Below, in pieces: positions 25,957-35,469 of a stretch of DNA of 64,000 bases. Each line of letters opens with the position of its first letter. Position 1 is the first letter of the stretch. The position numbers were made by a program, and so were the translations under genes. The notes beneath the pieces were generated by a model that made no database searches, had not been told where the DNA came from, and worked only from the letters and a program-made list of their open reading frames with translations. Origin of the DNA: WTJO01 sp965660165 (GTDB lineage Bacteria; Pseudomonadota; Alphaproteobacteria; Puniceispirillales; Puniceispirillaceae); contig CBFHYU010000005.1 of the NCBI GenBank assembly GCA_965660165.1, positions 23,375 through 87,374 on the forward strand, read 5' to 3'.

Positions 25957-27207
25957 TTAGACACCAAGCAGAAGACGGCGTGGGTCTTCGATTGATTCCT
26001 TCACCCTCACCAAAAACGATACCGCTTCTCGGCCGTCAATAATTCTATGATCATATGATAATGCTAAATACATCATCGGTCTAATCTCAACTGAATTGCC
26101 TATGGCCACAGGGCGCTTTTGGATTTTATGCATACCCAAAATACCGCTTTGAGGCGGATTCAAAATCGGGGTCGACATCAATGAGCCATAGACCCCGCCA
26201 TTTGAAATGGTAAATGTACCCCCTGCCATATCAGCAGGGCCTAGCTTGCCATCTCTTGCTTTCTGGCCAAATTCACCAATGGTTGTTTCAATATCTGCAA
26301 GCCCCATATTCTGGGCGTCCTTTAGCACAGGCACAACCAGCCCTTGTGGGGTGCCAACCGCGACACCAATATTATAGAAATTCTTATAGATAATATCATC
26401 ACCATGAATTTCAGCATTCACAGCTGGAAATTCTGTCAGTCCCGTAATTACAGCCTTCACAAAAAAGCCCATAAAGCCTAGACGTGCGCCATATTGCTTT
26501 TCAAATTCATCTTTATATTCCGAGCGAAGCGCCATCACAGCAGACATATCAACCTCGTTAAAGGTTGTCAGCATGGCCGCTGTATTCTGAGCATCTTTCA
26601 GACGTGATGCTATGATGCGGCGTAGACGTGACATAGGCACACGCTCTTCGCGAGGATCATCTGAGCGGATACCAACAGGCGCAGATGCTGTGCTAGATGC
26701 AGGTGATAATGCAGGGCCTGTGGTGCGTGCTTGTCCAGAATCAATAGCAGATTTGACATCTGCCTTTGTCAGCCTGCCATCTTTTCCTGTTCCTGTTATC
26801 GCCGCTGGGTTAAGCTGATGTTCTTCAACCAGCTTGCGAACAGCAGGCGATAATGAGGCAGCGGCCGCAGAATTAGTAGCGGCTGGCGCAGGGGCGGCAG
26901 GTGCGGGCGCAGCGCTTGGCGTCGCCTCTGGCTTAGTGGCAGGCGCGGTAGCAGGCTGAGACGCTAGCTTGCCCTCTGCTACAATCGCAAGCAACGCATC
27001 TACCCCTACTGTACTACCTTCGGCGGCCACAATATCTTCGATTACGCCAGCAACAGGTGAGGGCACTTCTAAGGTCACCTTATCTGTTTCAAGCTCAACA
27101 ATAGGCTCGTCAGCCTGAACCGCGTCGCCCTTTGATTTCATCCATTGAGATACAGTTGCTTCAACTACTGATTCACCAAGTACAGGTACTTTTATTTCTG
27201 TGCTCAT
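25957..27207 (-). CDS. sucB: Dihydrolipoyllysine succinyltransferase, 2-oxoglutarate dehydrogenase E2
   Basis: E2 core of the 2-oxoglutarate dehydrogenase complex (also named odhB). 416 aa with one lipoyl domain (Lys43 in ETDKVTLEVPSP), an Ala/Pro-rich flexible linker (about 82-115), a peripheral subunit-binding domain (SPAVRKLVEEHQLNPAAITGTGKDGR) and the acyltransferase domain ending in SYDHRIIDGREAVSF, which holds the catalytic His. It lies 30 bases after sucA. The context fixes it as a succinyl rather than acetyl transferase. Confidence 0.96.
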   Translation of the reverse strand: MSTEIKVPVLGESVVEATVSQWMKSKGDAVQADEPIVELETDKVTLEVPSPVAGVIEDIVAAEGSTVGVDALLAIVAEGKLASQPATAPATKPEATPSAAPAPAAPAPAATNSAAAASLSPAVRKLVEEHQLNPAAITGTGKDGRLTKADVKSAIDSGQARTTGPALSPASSTASAPVGIRSDDPREERVPMSRLRRIIASRLKDAQNTAAMLTTFNEVDMSAVMALRSEYKDEFEKQYGARLGFMGFFVKAVITGLTEFPAVNAEIHGDDIIYKNFYNIGVAVGTPQGLVVPVLKDAQNMGLADIETTIGEFGQKARDGKLGPADMAGGTFTISNGGVYGSLMSTPILNPPQSGILGMHKIQKRPVAIGNSVEIRPMMYLALSYDHRIIDGREAVSFLVRVKESIEDPRRLLLGV

Positions 27208-27237
27208 GAATTTTTCCTTATCCTATAATTTTGATGC

Positions 27238-30108
27238 CTATTCGGCGGCAATTCCCTGTTTTTTTCTGCCAAGCGCAGCTGCAACCAGCTCTTCTTGCTC
27301 GCGTTTGTGACGTGCGGCAGACCCGGTAGCAGGCGACGCTGCCTCTTTTCTGCCTGCATAGATGGCGCGGCTATTGCTCATAGATGCTTCGCCCATTGCA
27401 TCATCTAGATAGTCACGCACAAATGTCCAGCTTCCCATATTTTTAGGCTCTTCTTGACACCAAACAAGCTCAGCTTTGGGTGTCTGTGCCAGAATATCTA
27501 CCAGTGTTTTATGCGGGAATGGATAAATTTGCTCAAGACGGATAATTTTTACATCGTCAATCGCATTGCTGTCTCGCTCAGCCAGCAAATCGTAATAAAC
27601 CTTGCCAGAACAAATCACAACCCGCTTAACCTTTTTGTTATTTATGGCGCTACTTGCTTCATCAAAAATTCTGTGGAAGCAGGTGCCTTCTGCCATTTCA
27701 GATAAATCAGATACACATGATTTATGGCGCAATAGTGATTTTGGTGTCATCACAATAAGCGGCTTGCGGAAATCACGGTGAAGCTGACGCCTTAGCACAT
27801 GAAAATAATTTGCTGGTGTTGAACAATTTACTACCTGCATATTATCTTCTGCACATAGCTGGAGATAGCGTTCAAGCCGAGCTGACGAATGTTCAGGCCC
27901 TTGACCTTCATATCCATGTGGCAATAGCAGAACCAGCCCATTCATCCGCAACCATTTTGCTTCGCCTGAACAAATAAATTGGTCAATAACCACCTGCGCA
28001 CCATTGGCAAAATCGCCAAACTGAGCTTCCCACATTACCAGCGCATTTGGTTCTGCCATCGCAAAGCCATATTCAAACCCCATCACAGATGCTTCTGATA
28101 AAGGCGAGTCAATAACTTCAAACTCTGCCTGCCCGTCAGAAAGATGAGATAGCGGGATGTAGCGCGTTTCAGATGCCTGATCAATAAAAACAGAATGGCG
28201 CTGGCTAAAAGTGCCACGACAACTATCTTGGCCAGACAGCCGCACTTTTTTGCCCTCTAGCAACAAGGTACCAAATGCCAGATGTTCTGCTGTTGCCCAG
28301 TCTATATTCTGGCCTGAATCAAGCGCAGTACGGCGCGCATCTACGACTCGCTTCAATTTATTATGAGGCGTGATATCATCTGGAATTGTGGTGATCACCT
28401 TGCCTATTTTTTTCAGCCTATCTAGCGTTGAGGCTGTTTCACCACGCCGCTTATCGCCATAGGCTTTGGTAAAGCCTGTCCACTGGCCTTCCAGCCAGTC
28501 TGCCTTATTTGGCTTAAAGGTCATTCCAGCTTCAAATTCCGCATTAAAATAGGCTTCCTGCGAATCTAGAATTGAGGCTACTTTTTCAGCCGTCAGCACC
28601 CCTTCTTTGATCAGCTGGTCAGCATATTTTTGCTGTGTTGTCTGTTGCTGGCTAATCTGCTTATACATCAATGGCTGAGTGAATGATGGCTCATCCCCTT
28701 CATTATGGCCAAAGCGGCGATAGCAGAAAATATCCAAGACAACATCACAGCCAAAGCTCTGGCGAAATTCAACCGCGATCCGCGCTGCATGCACGACTGC
28801 TTCTGGATCATCTCCATTCACATGGAAAATTGGCGACATCACCATCTTTGCCACATCTGTTGGATAGGGTGATGAACGTGAATAAGATGGGCTGGTCGTA
28901 AAGCCTATCTGGTTATTAACAATAATATGTATCGTGCCGCCTGACCGATACCCGCGTAACGCAGAAAAGGCAAAGGTTTCTGCAACAACACCCTGACCCG
29001 CAAAAGCAGCATCCCCATGTAGCAATATTCCTAAAACCTTGCTTCTTTCATGATCATTTATCTGATCCTGCTTTGCTCTGACACGGCCAACAACCACAGG
29101 GTCAACAATCTCAAGATGCGATGGGTTAGGGGCAAGGCTAAGGTGAATATCATTATCGTCAAACTGGCGATCTGAAGATGCGCCCATATGATATTTAACA
29201 TCGCCTGAACCACCAGCTTCCTCTGGATTTGATGGATTGCCCAAAAATTCGGAAATGATAGCTCGGAACGGCTTATCCATCACATTATGAAGCACATTTA
29301 GCCTGCCTCTATGCGGCATGCCGATAACCGCCTCTGTCAGACCCATCTGCCCGCCACGCTTCAGAATTTGCTCAAGCGCTGGAATCAAGGCTTCACCGCC
29401 ATCAAGACCAAACCGCTTTGTGCCTATATATTTTTTATGCAGAAACTGTTCGAACTTTTCAGCCGCAACCAGCTTTTCAAAAATCGCCACCTTACCTCTA
29501 TTGGTAAATTCAGTGCGATTGCCAATAGCTTCAATCCGTTCTTGTATCCACGCTTTTTGAGCAGGGTCTTGAATATGCATAAATTCCACACCAATGGTCG
29601 AGCAATAGGTGCGGGTGACAATGTCTAGAATTTCACGCAACGTCGCTGTTTCAAGACCAAGCACATTATTGATAAAAATTGGCCTGTCATAATCTTCAGC
29701 TGTAAAGCCATAGCTAGCTGGATCAAGCTCAGGATGAATTTCTTCTTCCTGCAAATCAAGCGGGTCAAGCGTGGCCAGCAAATGGCCTCTTATTCGGTAA
29801 GCCCGTATCAGCATAATGGCGCGCAAACTATCCAAAGTTGCACTTCTAACATCACTTGCCATCAGATCACGATTACCAGCAATGCCTTGCGCGACAGCCT
29901 TTATCGACGCTTCAGGATCATGTGCGCCAACAATCTTAGTTTCTTCTTTACCCCAGCTTGGCTTATATTCTGCTGTGTCCGTGAATGCGCCAAACATCTC
30001 GAACCATTCTGCCCATTCAACTGGCACAGAAGACGGATTTTGTTGCCATGCAGTTTGCATTTCAGAAATGAATGTTGCATTAGCGCCTGAAAGCAATGAT
30101 GAATCCAT
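27238..30108 (-). CDS. sucA: 2-oxoglutarate dehydrogenase E1
   Basis: Thiamine diphosphate-dependent decarboxylase of the TCA cycle. 956 aa, full length. N-terminal SLLSGANATFISEMQTAWQ contacts E2; GMPHRGRLNVL, ILLHGDAAFAGQGVV (ThDP/metal site), FGHNEGDEPSFTQPLMY and the transketolase-like C-terminal half (LLPHGYEGQGPEHSSAR) are all conserved. It follows sucD by 109 bases and precedes the E2 gene by 30. Confidence 0.97.
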   Translation of the reverse strand: MDSSLLSGANATFISEMQTAWQQNPSSVPVEWAEWFEMFGAFTDTAEYKPSWGKEETKIVGAHDPEASIKAVAQGIAGNRDLMASDVRSATLDSLRAIMLIRAYRIRGHLLATLDPLDLQEEEIHPELDPASYGFTAEDYDRPIFINNVLGLETATLREILDIVTRTYCSTIGVEFMHIQDPAQKAWIQERIEAIGNRTEFTNRGKVAIFEKLVAAEKFEQFLHKKYIGTKRFGLDGGEALIPALEQILKRGGQMGLTEAVIGMPHRGRLNVLHNVMDKPFRAIISEFLGNPSNPEEAGGSGDVKYHMGASSDRQFDDNDIHLSLAPNPSHLEIVDPVVVGRVRAKQDQINDHERSKVLGILLHGDAAFAGQGVVAETFAFSALRGYRSGGTIHIIVNNQIGFTTSPSYSRSSPYPTDVAKMVMSPIFHVNGDDPEAVVHAARIAVEFRQSFGCDVVLDIFCYRRFGHNEGDEPSFTQPLMYKQISQQQTTQQKYADQLIKEGVLTAEKVASILDSQEAYFNAEFEAGMTFKPNKADWLEGQWTGFTKAYGDKRRGETASTLDRLKKIGKVITTIPDDITPHNKLKRVVDARRTALDSGQNIDWATAEHLAFGTLLLEGKKVRLSGQDSCRGTFSQRHSVFIDQASETRYIPLSHLSDGQAEFEVIDSPLSEASVMGFEYGFAMAEPNALVMWEAQFGDFANGAQVVIDQFICSGEAKWLRMNGLVLLLPHGYEGQGPEHSSARLERYLQLCAEDNMQVVNCSTPANYFHVLRRQLHRDFRKPLIVMTPKSLLRHKSCVSDLSEMAEGTCFHRIFDEASSAINNKKVKRVVICSGKVYYDLLAERDSNAIDDVKIIRLEQIYPFPHKTLVDILAQTPKAELVWCQEEPKNMGSWTFVRDYLDDAMGEASMSNSRAIYAGRKEAASPATGSAARHKREQEELVAAALGRKKQGIAAE

Positions 30109-30217
30109 GCGTGTGCCCCCTCAGAACGGTATTTGGGTCAATCTCAAAAAAAACATTGTCTTATTTCACCTTAACTTACCTATTCAGGCAAGCCTAATGG
30201 CGCCTCTTTTTCCTGTT

Positions 30218-31099
30218 TTAAGATGATTTTGCGATCGCTTGCAACACAGCATCCCCTAGTCCAGAGGGTGATTCTGCCATCACAAAGCCTGATTTCTGCA
30301 TCGCCGCAATCTTATCTGAAGCTGCACCTGAACCACCCGCAACAATCGCGCCAGCATGACCCATCCGCCTGCCTGGTGGCGCTGTTTGGCCTGCAATAAA
30401 GCCAGCTATTGGTTTTTTGTTCGGCTGGGCTGCATAAAATTCGGCCGCCTCTTCTTCTGCAGATCCTCCGATTTCACCAATCATTACAATGGCTTCTGTC
30501 TGATCATCTGCAAGAAACATATCTAGACAATCAATAAAATTCGTACCATTCACAGGATCGCCACCAATGCCGATACAGGTTGACTGGCCAAGACCAGCAG
30601 CTGTTGTTTGTGCAACCGCTTCATAGGTAAGTGTGCCTGAACGAGACACAATCCCTACCTTGCCTACCTGATGAATATGGCCTGGCATAATACCGATTTT
30701 GCATGCGCCAGGTGTGATAACACCAGGACAGTTCGGGCCAATAAGCCTGCTAGAAGAACCAACAAGCGCACGTTTTACCGCCACCATATCATTTACTGGA
30801 ATACCTTCGGTAATGCAGACGATAAGCGGCATGTTCGCGTCAATTGCCTCTAGGATAGAATCAGCGGCAAATGGCGGCGGCACATAGATAACAGTTGCAT
30901 TTGCATCTGTTTGCGCCATTGCATGAGCGACTGAATCAAATACTGGCAGGCCAAGATGTGTCTGACCGCCTTTCCCGGGCGTAACACCACCAACCATATT
31001 GGTGCCATAGGCAATTGCTTGTTCACTATGAAATGTGCCTTGTGCGCCTGTAAAGCCCTGACAGATTAAGCGTGTATCGTTACCAACTAGGACAGCCAT
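30218..31099 (-). CDS. sucD: Succinyl-CoA synthetase alpha subunit
   Basis: Forms succinate, CoA and ATP or GTP from succinyl-CoA with SucC. 293 aa. The CoA-binding Rossmann segment CQGFTGAQGTFHSEQAI at the N-terminus, the GIGGDPVNGTNFID loop and the phosphohistidine region RMGHAGAIV are intact. It begins two bases after the sucC stop, so the two subunits are made together. Confidence 0.97.
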   Translation of the reverse strand: MAVLVGNDTRLICQGFTGAQGTFHSEQAIAYGTNMVGGVTPGKGGQTHLGLPVFDSVAHAMAQTDANATVIYVPPPFAADSILEAIDANMPLIVCITEGIPVNDMVAVKRALVGSSSRLIGPNCPGVITPGACKIGIMPGHIHQVGKVGIVSRSGTLTYEAVAQTTAAGLGQSTCIGIGGDPVNGTNFIDCLDMFLADDQTEAIVMIGEIGGSAEEEAAEFYAAQPNKKPIAGFIAGQTAPPGRRMGHAGAIVAGGSGAASDKIAAMQKSGFVMAESPSGLGDAVLQAIAKSS

Positions 31100-31101
31100 A
31101 A

Positions 31102-32268
31102 CTATTCCCCCTTCACAGCAGCGACAATTTTCTTTGCTGCATCACCTAGATTATCGGCTGATATGATTTTCAGACCTGATTCTGCCATAATAGCTTTGCC
31201 TTTTTCAACGTTGGTGCCTTCTAGCCTGACAACCAAAGGCTTGGTTAGACCCAAATTGCGGGCAGCCGTTACGACCCCTTCAGCGATCACATCACATCTC
31301 ATAATGCCGCCGAAAATATTGACCAAAATGCCTTCAACATTTTTATCTGACAGGATGATTTTGAAGGCTTCTGTTACTTTTTCGGTCGTTGCCGCACCAC
31401 CAACATCAAGGAAATTAGCAGGCTCTGCACCTTCTAGCTTAATAATATCCATCGTGGCCATAGCCAGCCCTGCACCATTGACCATACAGCCAATACTGCC
31501 ATCAAGTTTGATATAGTTTAGATCAAACTCAGATGCCTTTACTTCGCTTTCATCTTCTTCGCTTAAATCGCGTAATGCCAACACCTCTGGCTGACGGTAA
31601 AGGGCATTATCGTCAAATCCCATTTTGGCATCTAGTGCCAGCAAATCCCCTGAGGAGGTCACGACAAGTGGGTTAATCTCAATCAATGAGGCATCTAACC
31701 CACAAAATGCGTCATACATGCCCGTCAAAAATACCCCTGCCTGTTTAGCTGTCTGAGCGTCTAGCTTTAATGCCTGAGAAACCGCTCTGATATGATGCGG
31801 TTTCAGGCCTGTTGCTGGATCAATAGAGATAGTGGCAATCTTTTCAGGTGTTTCTGCAGCTACTTTTTCAATATCCATCCCGCCTTCGGTCGAGGCAATA
31901 ATGGTAATGCGCGAGCTTGCCCTATCTACCAACATCGACAGATATAGCTCTGTGCCAATATCACAACCTTCTTCAATATAGAGCCGTTGTACTTCTTTGC
32001 CTGATGGCCCTGTCTGATGGGTTACCAGCACTGAGCCTAACAGGCGTGTTGCTTCTGCTTCAACTTCTTCAACTGTTTTGACAACTTTCACACCACCTGC
32101 TTTACCTCTACCGCCGGCATGTATTTGTGCTTTCACAACCTTTACATCTGTGCTGATTGATTTTGCGGCCTCAACAGCTTCTGCTACTGAAAAAGCGGCA
32201 ATCCCATGAGGCACATTCACATTATATTGCTTTAGCAGTGCCTTTGCTTGATGTTCGTGAATATTCAT
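31102..32268 (-). CDS. sucC: Succinyl-CoA synthetase beta subunit
   Basis: ATP-grasp subunit that carries the nucleotide and succinate sites. 388 aa. MNIHEHQAKALLKQYNV at the N-terminus, KAQIHAGGRGKAGGVKV (nucleotide loop) and the C-terminal NIFGGIMRCDVIAEGVV are hallmarks. First gene of sucCDAB-lpd. A strong terminator at the end of mdh lies just upstream, so a separate promoter within the 100-base gap is expected, though none matches the consensus well. Confidence 0.97.
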   Translation of the reverse strand: MNIHEHQAKALLKQYNVNVPHGIAAFSVAEAVEAAKSISTDVKVVKAQIHAGGRGKAGGVKVVKTVEEVEAEATRLLGSVLVTHQTGPSGKEVQRLYIEEGCDIGTELYLSMLVDRASSRITIIASTEGGMDIEKVAAETPEKIATISIDPATGLKPHHIRAVSQALKLDAQTAKQAGVFLTGMYDAFCGLDASLIEINPLVVTSSGDLLALDAKMGFDDNALYRQPEVLALRDLSEEDESEVKASEFDLNYIKLDGSIGCMVNGAGLAMATMDIIKLEGAEPANFLDVGGAATTEKVTEAFKIILSDKNVEGILVNIFGGIMRCDVIAEGVVTAARNLGLTKPLVVRLEGTNVEKGKAIMAESGLKIISADNLGDAAKKIVAAVKGE

Positions 32269-32354
32269 ACCCTATCTTCCCCTGTCCTTATCCTACGCTC
32301 TAAGTTATTAAACTCTGGCAATCGTTACAATAAGATTAAAAAACTGGAACATTA

Positions 32355-32382
32355 ACAAAAAAACGGGTCTATTCGACCCGTT
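32355..32382 (-). terminator. Rho-independent terminator overlapping the mdh stop codon
   Basis: AACGGGTC (32362-32369) and GACCCGTT (32375-32382) form a perfect eight-base stem with a five-base loop. On the minus strand it is followed by a run of seven T and then GTTAA. The mdh stop codon (32369-32371) lies inside the hairpin. It should separate mdh from sucCDAB-lpd. Confidence 0.9.
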
Positions 32383-33319
32383 CCACTATTTCATTTAACG
32401 CCTTCACAGCATCAACAGAATGGCTAAACATGGATTGTTCAGCCTCATTAAGCTGAATTTCGACAATACGCTCAACCCCGCCTGCACCAATAATCACAGG
32501 CACACCTACATAAAGCCCATCAAGACCATAGGCGCCATCAACATATGCAGCACATGGCAATAGACGTTTTTTGTCCTTAAGATAAGCATCTGCCATTTCA
32601 ATCGCAGATGAAGCAGGTGCATAAAATGCTGACCCTGTTTTTAGCAATCCAACTATTTCAGCGCCACCATCACGAGTGCGCTGAACAATCTCGTCAATCT
32701 TCTGCTGGCTTGACCATCCCATCTTAATAAGGTCTGGTACTGGAATACCAGCAACAGCCGAATAGCGTGTCAGCGGTACCATCGTATCGCCATGACCCCC
32801 CAGCACAAAGGCTGTTACATCTTGCACAGATACATTGAATTCTTCAGCAAGAAAATATCTGAAGCGCGCACTATCAAGCACGCCTGCCATCCCCACAACA
32901 TGAGAATGCGGCAAACCAGAGGCACGTTGCAACACCCCAACCATCGCATCAAGCGGGTTTGTGATACAGATAACAAAGGCGTGCGGACAGTTATTTTTAA
33001 TGCCCTCACCTACTTGGGTCATTACTTTGGTATTGATGCCGACCAGATCATCACGGCTCATGCCTGGCTTACGCGCTACCCCTGCGGTAACAATAACCAC
33101 ATCAGCGCCAGCTAGCGCATCATATCCGTTTGCACCGCCAACAACTGCGTTAAACCCTTCAATAGGAGAGGATTGTGCAATATCCAAAGCCTTGCCTTGC
33201 GGAATACCTTCTGCAATATCAAATAAGCTTACATCGCCCAATTCTTTGAGCCCTGCTAGCATAGCCAATGTTCCGCCAATATTCCCTGCGCCGACAAGTG
33301 CAATTTTGTGACGTGCCAT
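32369..33319 (-). CDS. mdh: Malate dehydrogenase
   Basis: NAD-dependent oxidation of malate to oxaloacetate in the TCA cycle. 316 aa, of the LDH-like (tetrameric) MDH type usual in alphaproteobacteria. NAD motif VGAGNIGGTLA (about 9-19), substrate-specifying GVARKPGMSRDDL, ITNPLDAMV and the catalytic His in GGHGDTMVPL are present. A 211-base gap upstream separates it from zapE, and the strong hairpin at its stop separates it from sucC. Confidence 0.97.
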   Translation of the reverse strand: MARHKIALVGAGNIGGTLAMLAGLKELGDVSLFDIAEGIPQGKALDIAQSSPIEGFNAVVGGANGYDALAGADVVIVTAGVARKPGMSRDDLVGINTKVMTQVGEGIKNNCPHAFVICITNPLDAMVGVLQRASGLPHSHVVGMAGVLDSARFRYFLAEEFNVSVQDVTAFVLGGHGDTMVPLTRYSAVAGIPVPDLIKMGWSSQQKIDEIVQRTRDGGAEIVGLLKTGSAFYAPASSAIEMADAYLKDKKRLLPCAAYVDGAYGLDGLYVGVPVIIGAGGVERIVEIQLNEAEQSMFSHSVDAVKALNEIVERVE

Positions 33320-33530
33320 CTCAACTCTCCTGAAAATTCATTATGTTATCCCCCTGATTCACCTGACCCTATATAAAGACATTACTAGCATTATCGCTAG
33401 GAATATGGCTTCTGCCAGCATCAGATAAAAAAGATGTCCTCTACCTACCTAATTCGAGCCAGAATCGCAAGTATCTAACGTCAATTGACCACTGTTATTC
33501 TGATTGTTCTGTTCAATAGGCAATTGCGTG

Positions 33531-34646
33531 TCATACCCGTTGTTCTAGCTGAGACATTTGGGTGAGGCGGGAGCTGGTGCGCGAAAACTCAAACGCCCAT
33601 TGCTGACCACAATATAGCTGGTCAATTGGCGCGGCAGCACTAGCAATCAGAAATCTGCCTCTGTCATACAACGCATCTACCAGCCACATAAAACGGCGCG
33701 CTTCATTTTGAAGCTGGTCATCAAGCACGGGAATATCACGCAAAATAATACCAGCAAACCTGTCTGCAACTGCCAAATAATCTGCTGCGGCAAGCGGCTG
33801 GGCACATAGCTGATCAAAATTGCAATCTGCAATATCACCAGCTATCCTGTCAAATGCTAGATATCTGCCTGCCACCATTATCTTTTCAGCATGGTGAGAG
33901 GTGTGACCTGCAACTGAGGTAAAAATATCATCAAGCCGCTGGTCTATCATATCATCATGGCTGTTATGCCAAGTGGAAATGCCATCTAGCGCCTGTTGCC
34001 GCCAATCCATACCATCTTCAATTTTCTGGATAAGATTACTTGCTTCAAGCGCATCAATGAAGGGCAGGAATCTATCTCTATGCAGCCCGTTCAGATAAAG
34101 CGAGCGAGGATGACGATTAGAGGTAGCAACCAGCACCATATCTCTTTGCCACAGACTATCAAATAGCCGTTTCAGAATCATCGCATCTGCAATATCCCTG
34201 ACTTCCATTTCATCAAAGCAGATGATTCTGCCAGACGAGATCATCTGATTGGCGGCTGTATCAATAGCATCATCATTACCAGCTTTCCTGGCTTTATCTA
34301 TCAGATCATGCGCAGACATCATAAAATCATGGAAATGAAAACGCTGGCTTGCCCCTGATGGCAGGCTGTCATGGAACAGATCCATCAGCATGGTTTTTCC
34401 CCTACCAACACCGCCATGAAGATACAGCCCGTCTGGCGGGCTGGTCTGTTTTGAAAATAGCTTACCAAGACGTGATGTGAGGCGCGGCTTGTCTGCCTGT
34501 AAATAGCCTGATGCATCAAGCCTGTCATATAGTGCCTGAAGCGCCAGAATAGCAGTATGCTGGCCATCATCAGCAGACAGGGCGCCGGTATCAATCAGCC
34601 TGTGATAGCGCGCTAAAATATTATCCTTAGTCTCTGGCGCGGCCAT
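33531..34646 (-). CDS. zapE: Cell division ATPase ZapE (AFG1 family)
   Basis: AAA-like ATPase. In E. coli ZapE associates with the Z-ring; the mitochondrial homolog Afg1/Lace1 acts in respiratory complex quality control. 371 aa with Walker A HGGVGRGKTMLMD (about 77-89), Walker B IICFDEMEVRDIADAM and the ATSNRHP sensor. It starts on the base next to the sdhB stop, so it is part of the sdhCDAB transcript, an arrangement seen in several alphaproteobacteria that fits a role linked to respiration. Confidence 0.93.
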   Translation of the reverse strand: MAAPETKDNILARYHRLIDTGALSADDGQHTAILALQALYDRLDASGYLQADKPRLTSRLGKLFSKQTSPPDGLYLHGGVGRGKTMLMDLFHDSLPSGASQRFHFHDFMMSAHDLIDKARKAGNDDAIDTAANQMISSGRIICFDEMEVRDIADAMILKRLFDSLWQRDMVLVATSNRHPRSLYLNGLHRDRFLPFIDALEASNLIQKIEDGMDWRQQALDGISTWHNSHDDMIDQRLDDIFTSVAGHTSHHAEKIMVAGRYLAFDRIAGDIADCNFDQLCAQPLAAADYLAVADRFAGIILRDIPVLDDQLQNEARRFMWLVDALYDRGRFLIASAAAPIDQLYCGQQWAFEFSRTSSRLTQMSQLEQRV

Positions 34647-35429
34647 TTAGGCCTGCCGCTGAACCATAAGCTTTTTAATTTCGGCAATCGCCTTGCCAGG
34701 ATTAAGACCCTTAGGACAGGTTTTCGCGCAATTCATAATGGTATGACAACGATATAGTCTGAATGGGTCTTCAAGATTATCCAGACGCTCGCCAGTATAT
34801 TCATCTCGGCTATCCACAATCCAGCGATATGCCTGCAATAGCACAGCAGGGCCTAGATATCTGTCACCATTCCACCAGTAAGACGGGCAGGAAGTGGAAC
34901 AGCTAAAACACAGCACACATTCCCATAAGCCATCTAGCTGGTCTCTATCTTCAACAGATTGTTTGCGTTCCGCGCCCTCTGGCTCGACTGTCTTTGTCTT
35001 TAGCCATGGCTCAATAGAGGTAAGCTGGGCATAGGCATGGGTTAAATCTGGCACCAGATCTTTTACCACTGGCATATGCGGAAGCGGGTAAATCGCAACA
35101 TCTTCTTTTACATCATCAATCGATTTAAGACAGGCAAGCGTATTGCCGCCATCAATATTCATCGAACATGACCCACAAATACCCTCGCGGCAAGACCGTC
35201 TGAAGGTTAGGCTAGAATCTATCTCATTTTTGATCTTGATCAGCGCATCAAGCACCATCGGGCCGCATGTATCAAGATCAATCTCAAAGGTATCAAGACG
35301 TGGATTATCCTCATCATCAGGAGACCAGCGATAAATCGCAAATGTCTTGGTATTCTGTGCGCCTTCAGGCGCTGGATGATGCACACCCTGTTCTACTTTG
35401 GAATGGTTCGGCAAAGTAAATTGTGCCAT
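34647..35429 (-). CDS. sdhB: Succinate dehydrogenase iron-sulfur subunit
   Basis: Electron-transfer subunit of complex II. 260 aa. The 2Fe-2S ligands lie in CREGICGSCSMNIDGGNTLAC, and the 4Fe-4S and 3Fe-4S ligands in CVLCFSCSTSCPSYWWN and CHTIMNCAKTCPKGLNP. It follows sdhA by 40 bases and is directly followed by zapE with no gap. Confidence 0.97.
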   Translation of the reverse strand: MAQFTLPNHSKVEQGVHHPAPEGAQNTKTFAIYRWSPDDEDNPRLDTFEIDLDTCGPMVLDALIKIKNEIDSSLTFRRSCREGICGSCSMNIDGGNTLACLKSIDDVKEDVAIYPLPHMPVVKDLVPDLTHAYAQLTSIEPWLKTKTVEPEGAERKQSVEDRDQLDGLWECVLCFSCSTSCPSYWWNGDRYLGPAVLLQAYRWIVDSRDEYTGERLDNLEDPFRLYRCHTIMNCAKTCPKGLNPGKAIAEIKKLMVQRQA

Positions 35430-35469
35430 AAAACAGACCCCCGATTAAACCCTTATTTCTCTATTCAGC

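Noticed and set aside
29311..30226. Several 65-136 codon frames antisense to sucA
   Set aside because: All lie opposite conserved sucA sequence or its start region and show no motif, ribosome-binding site or conservation signal.
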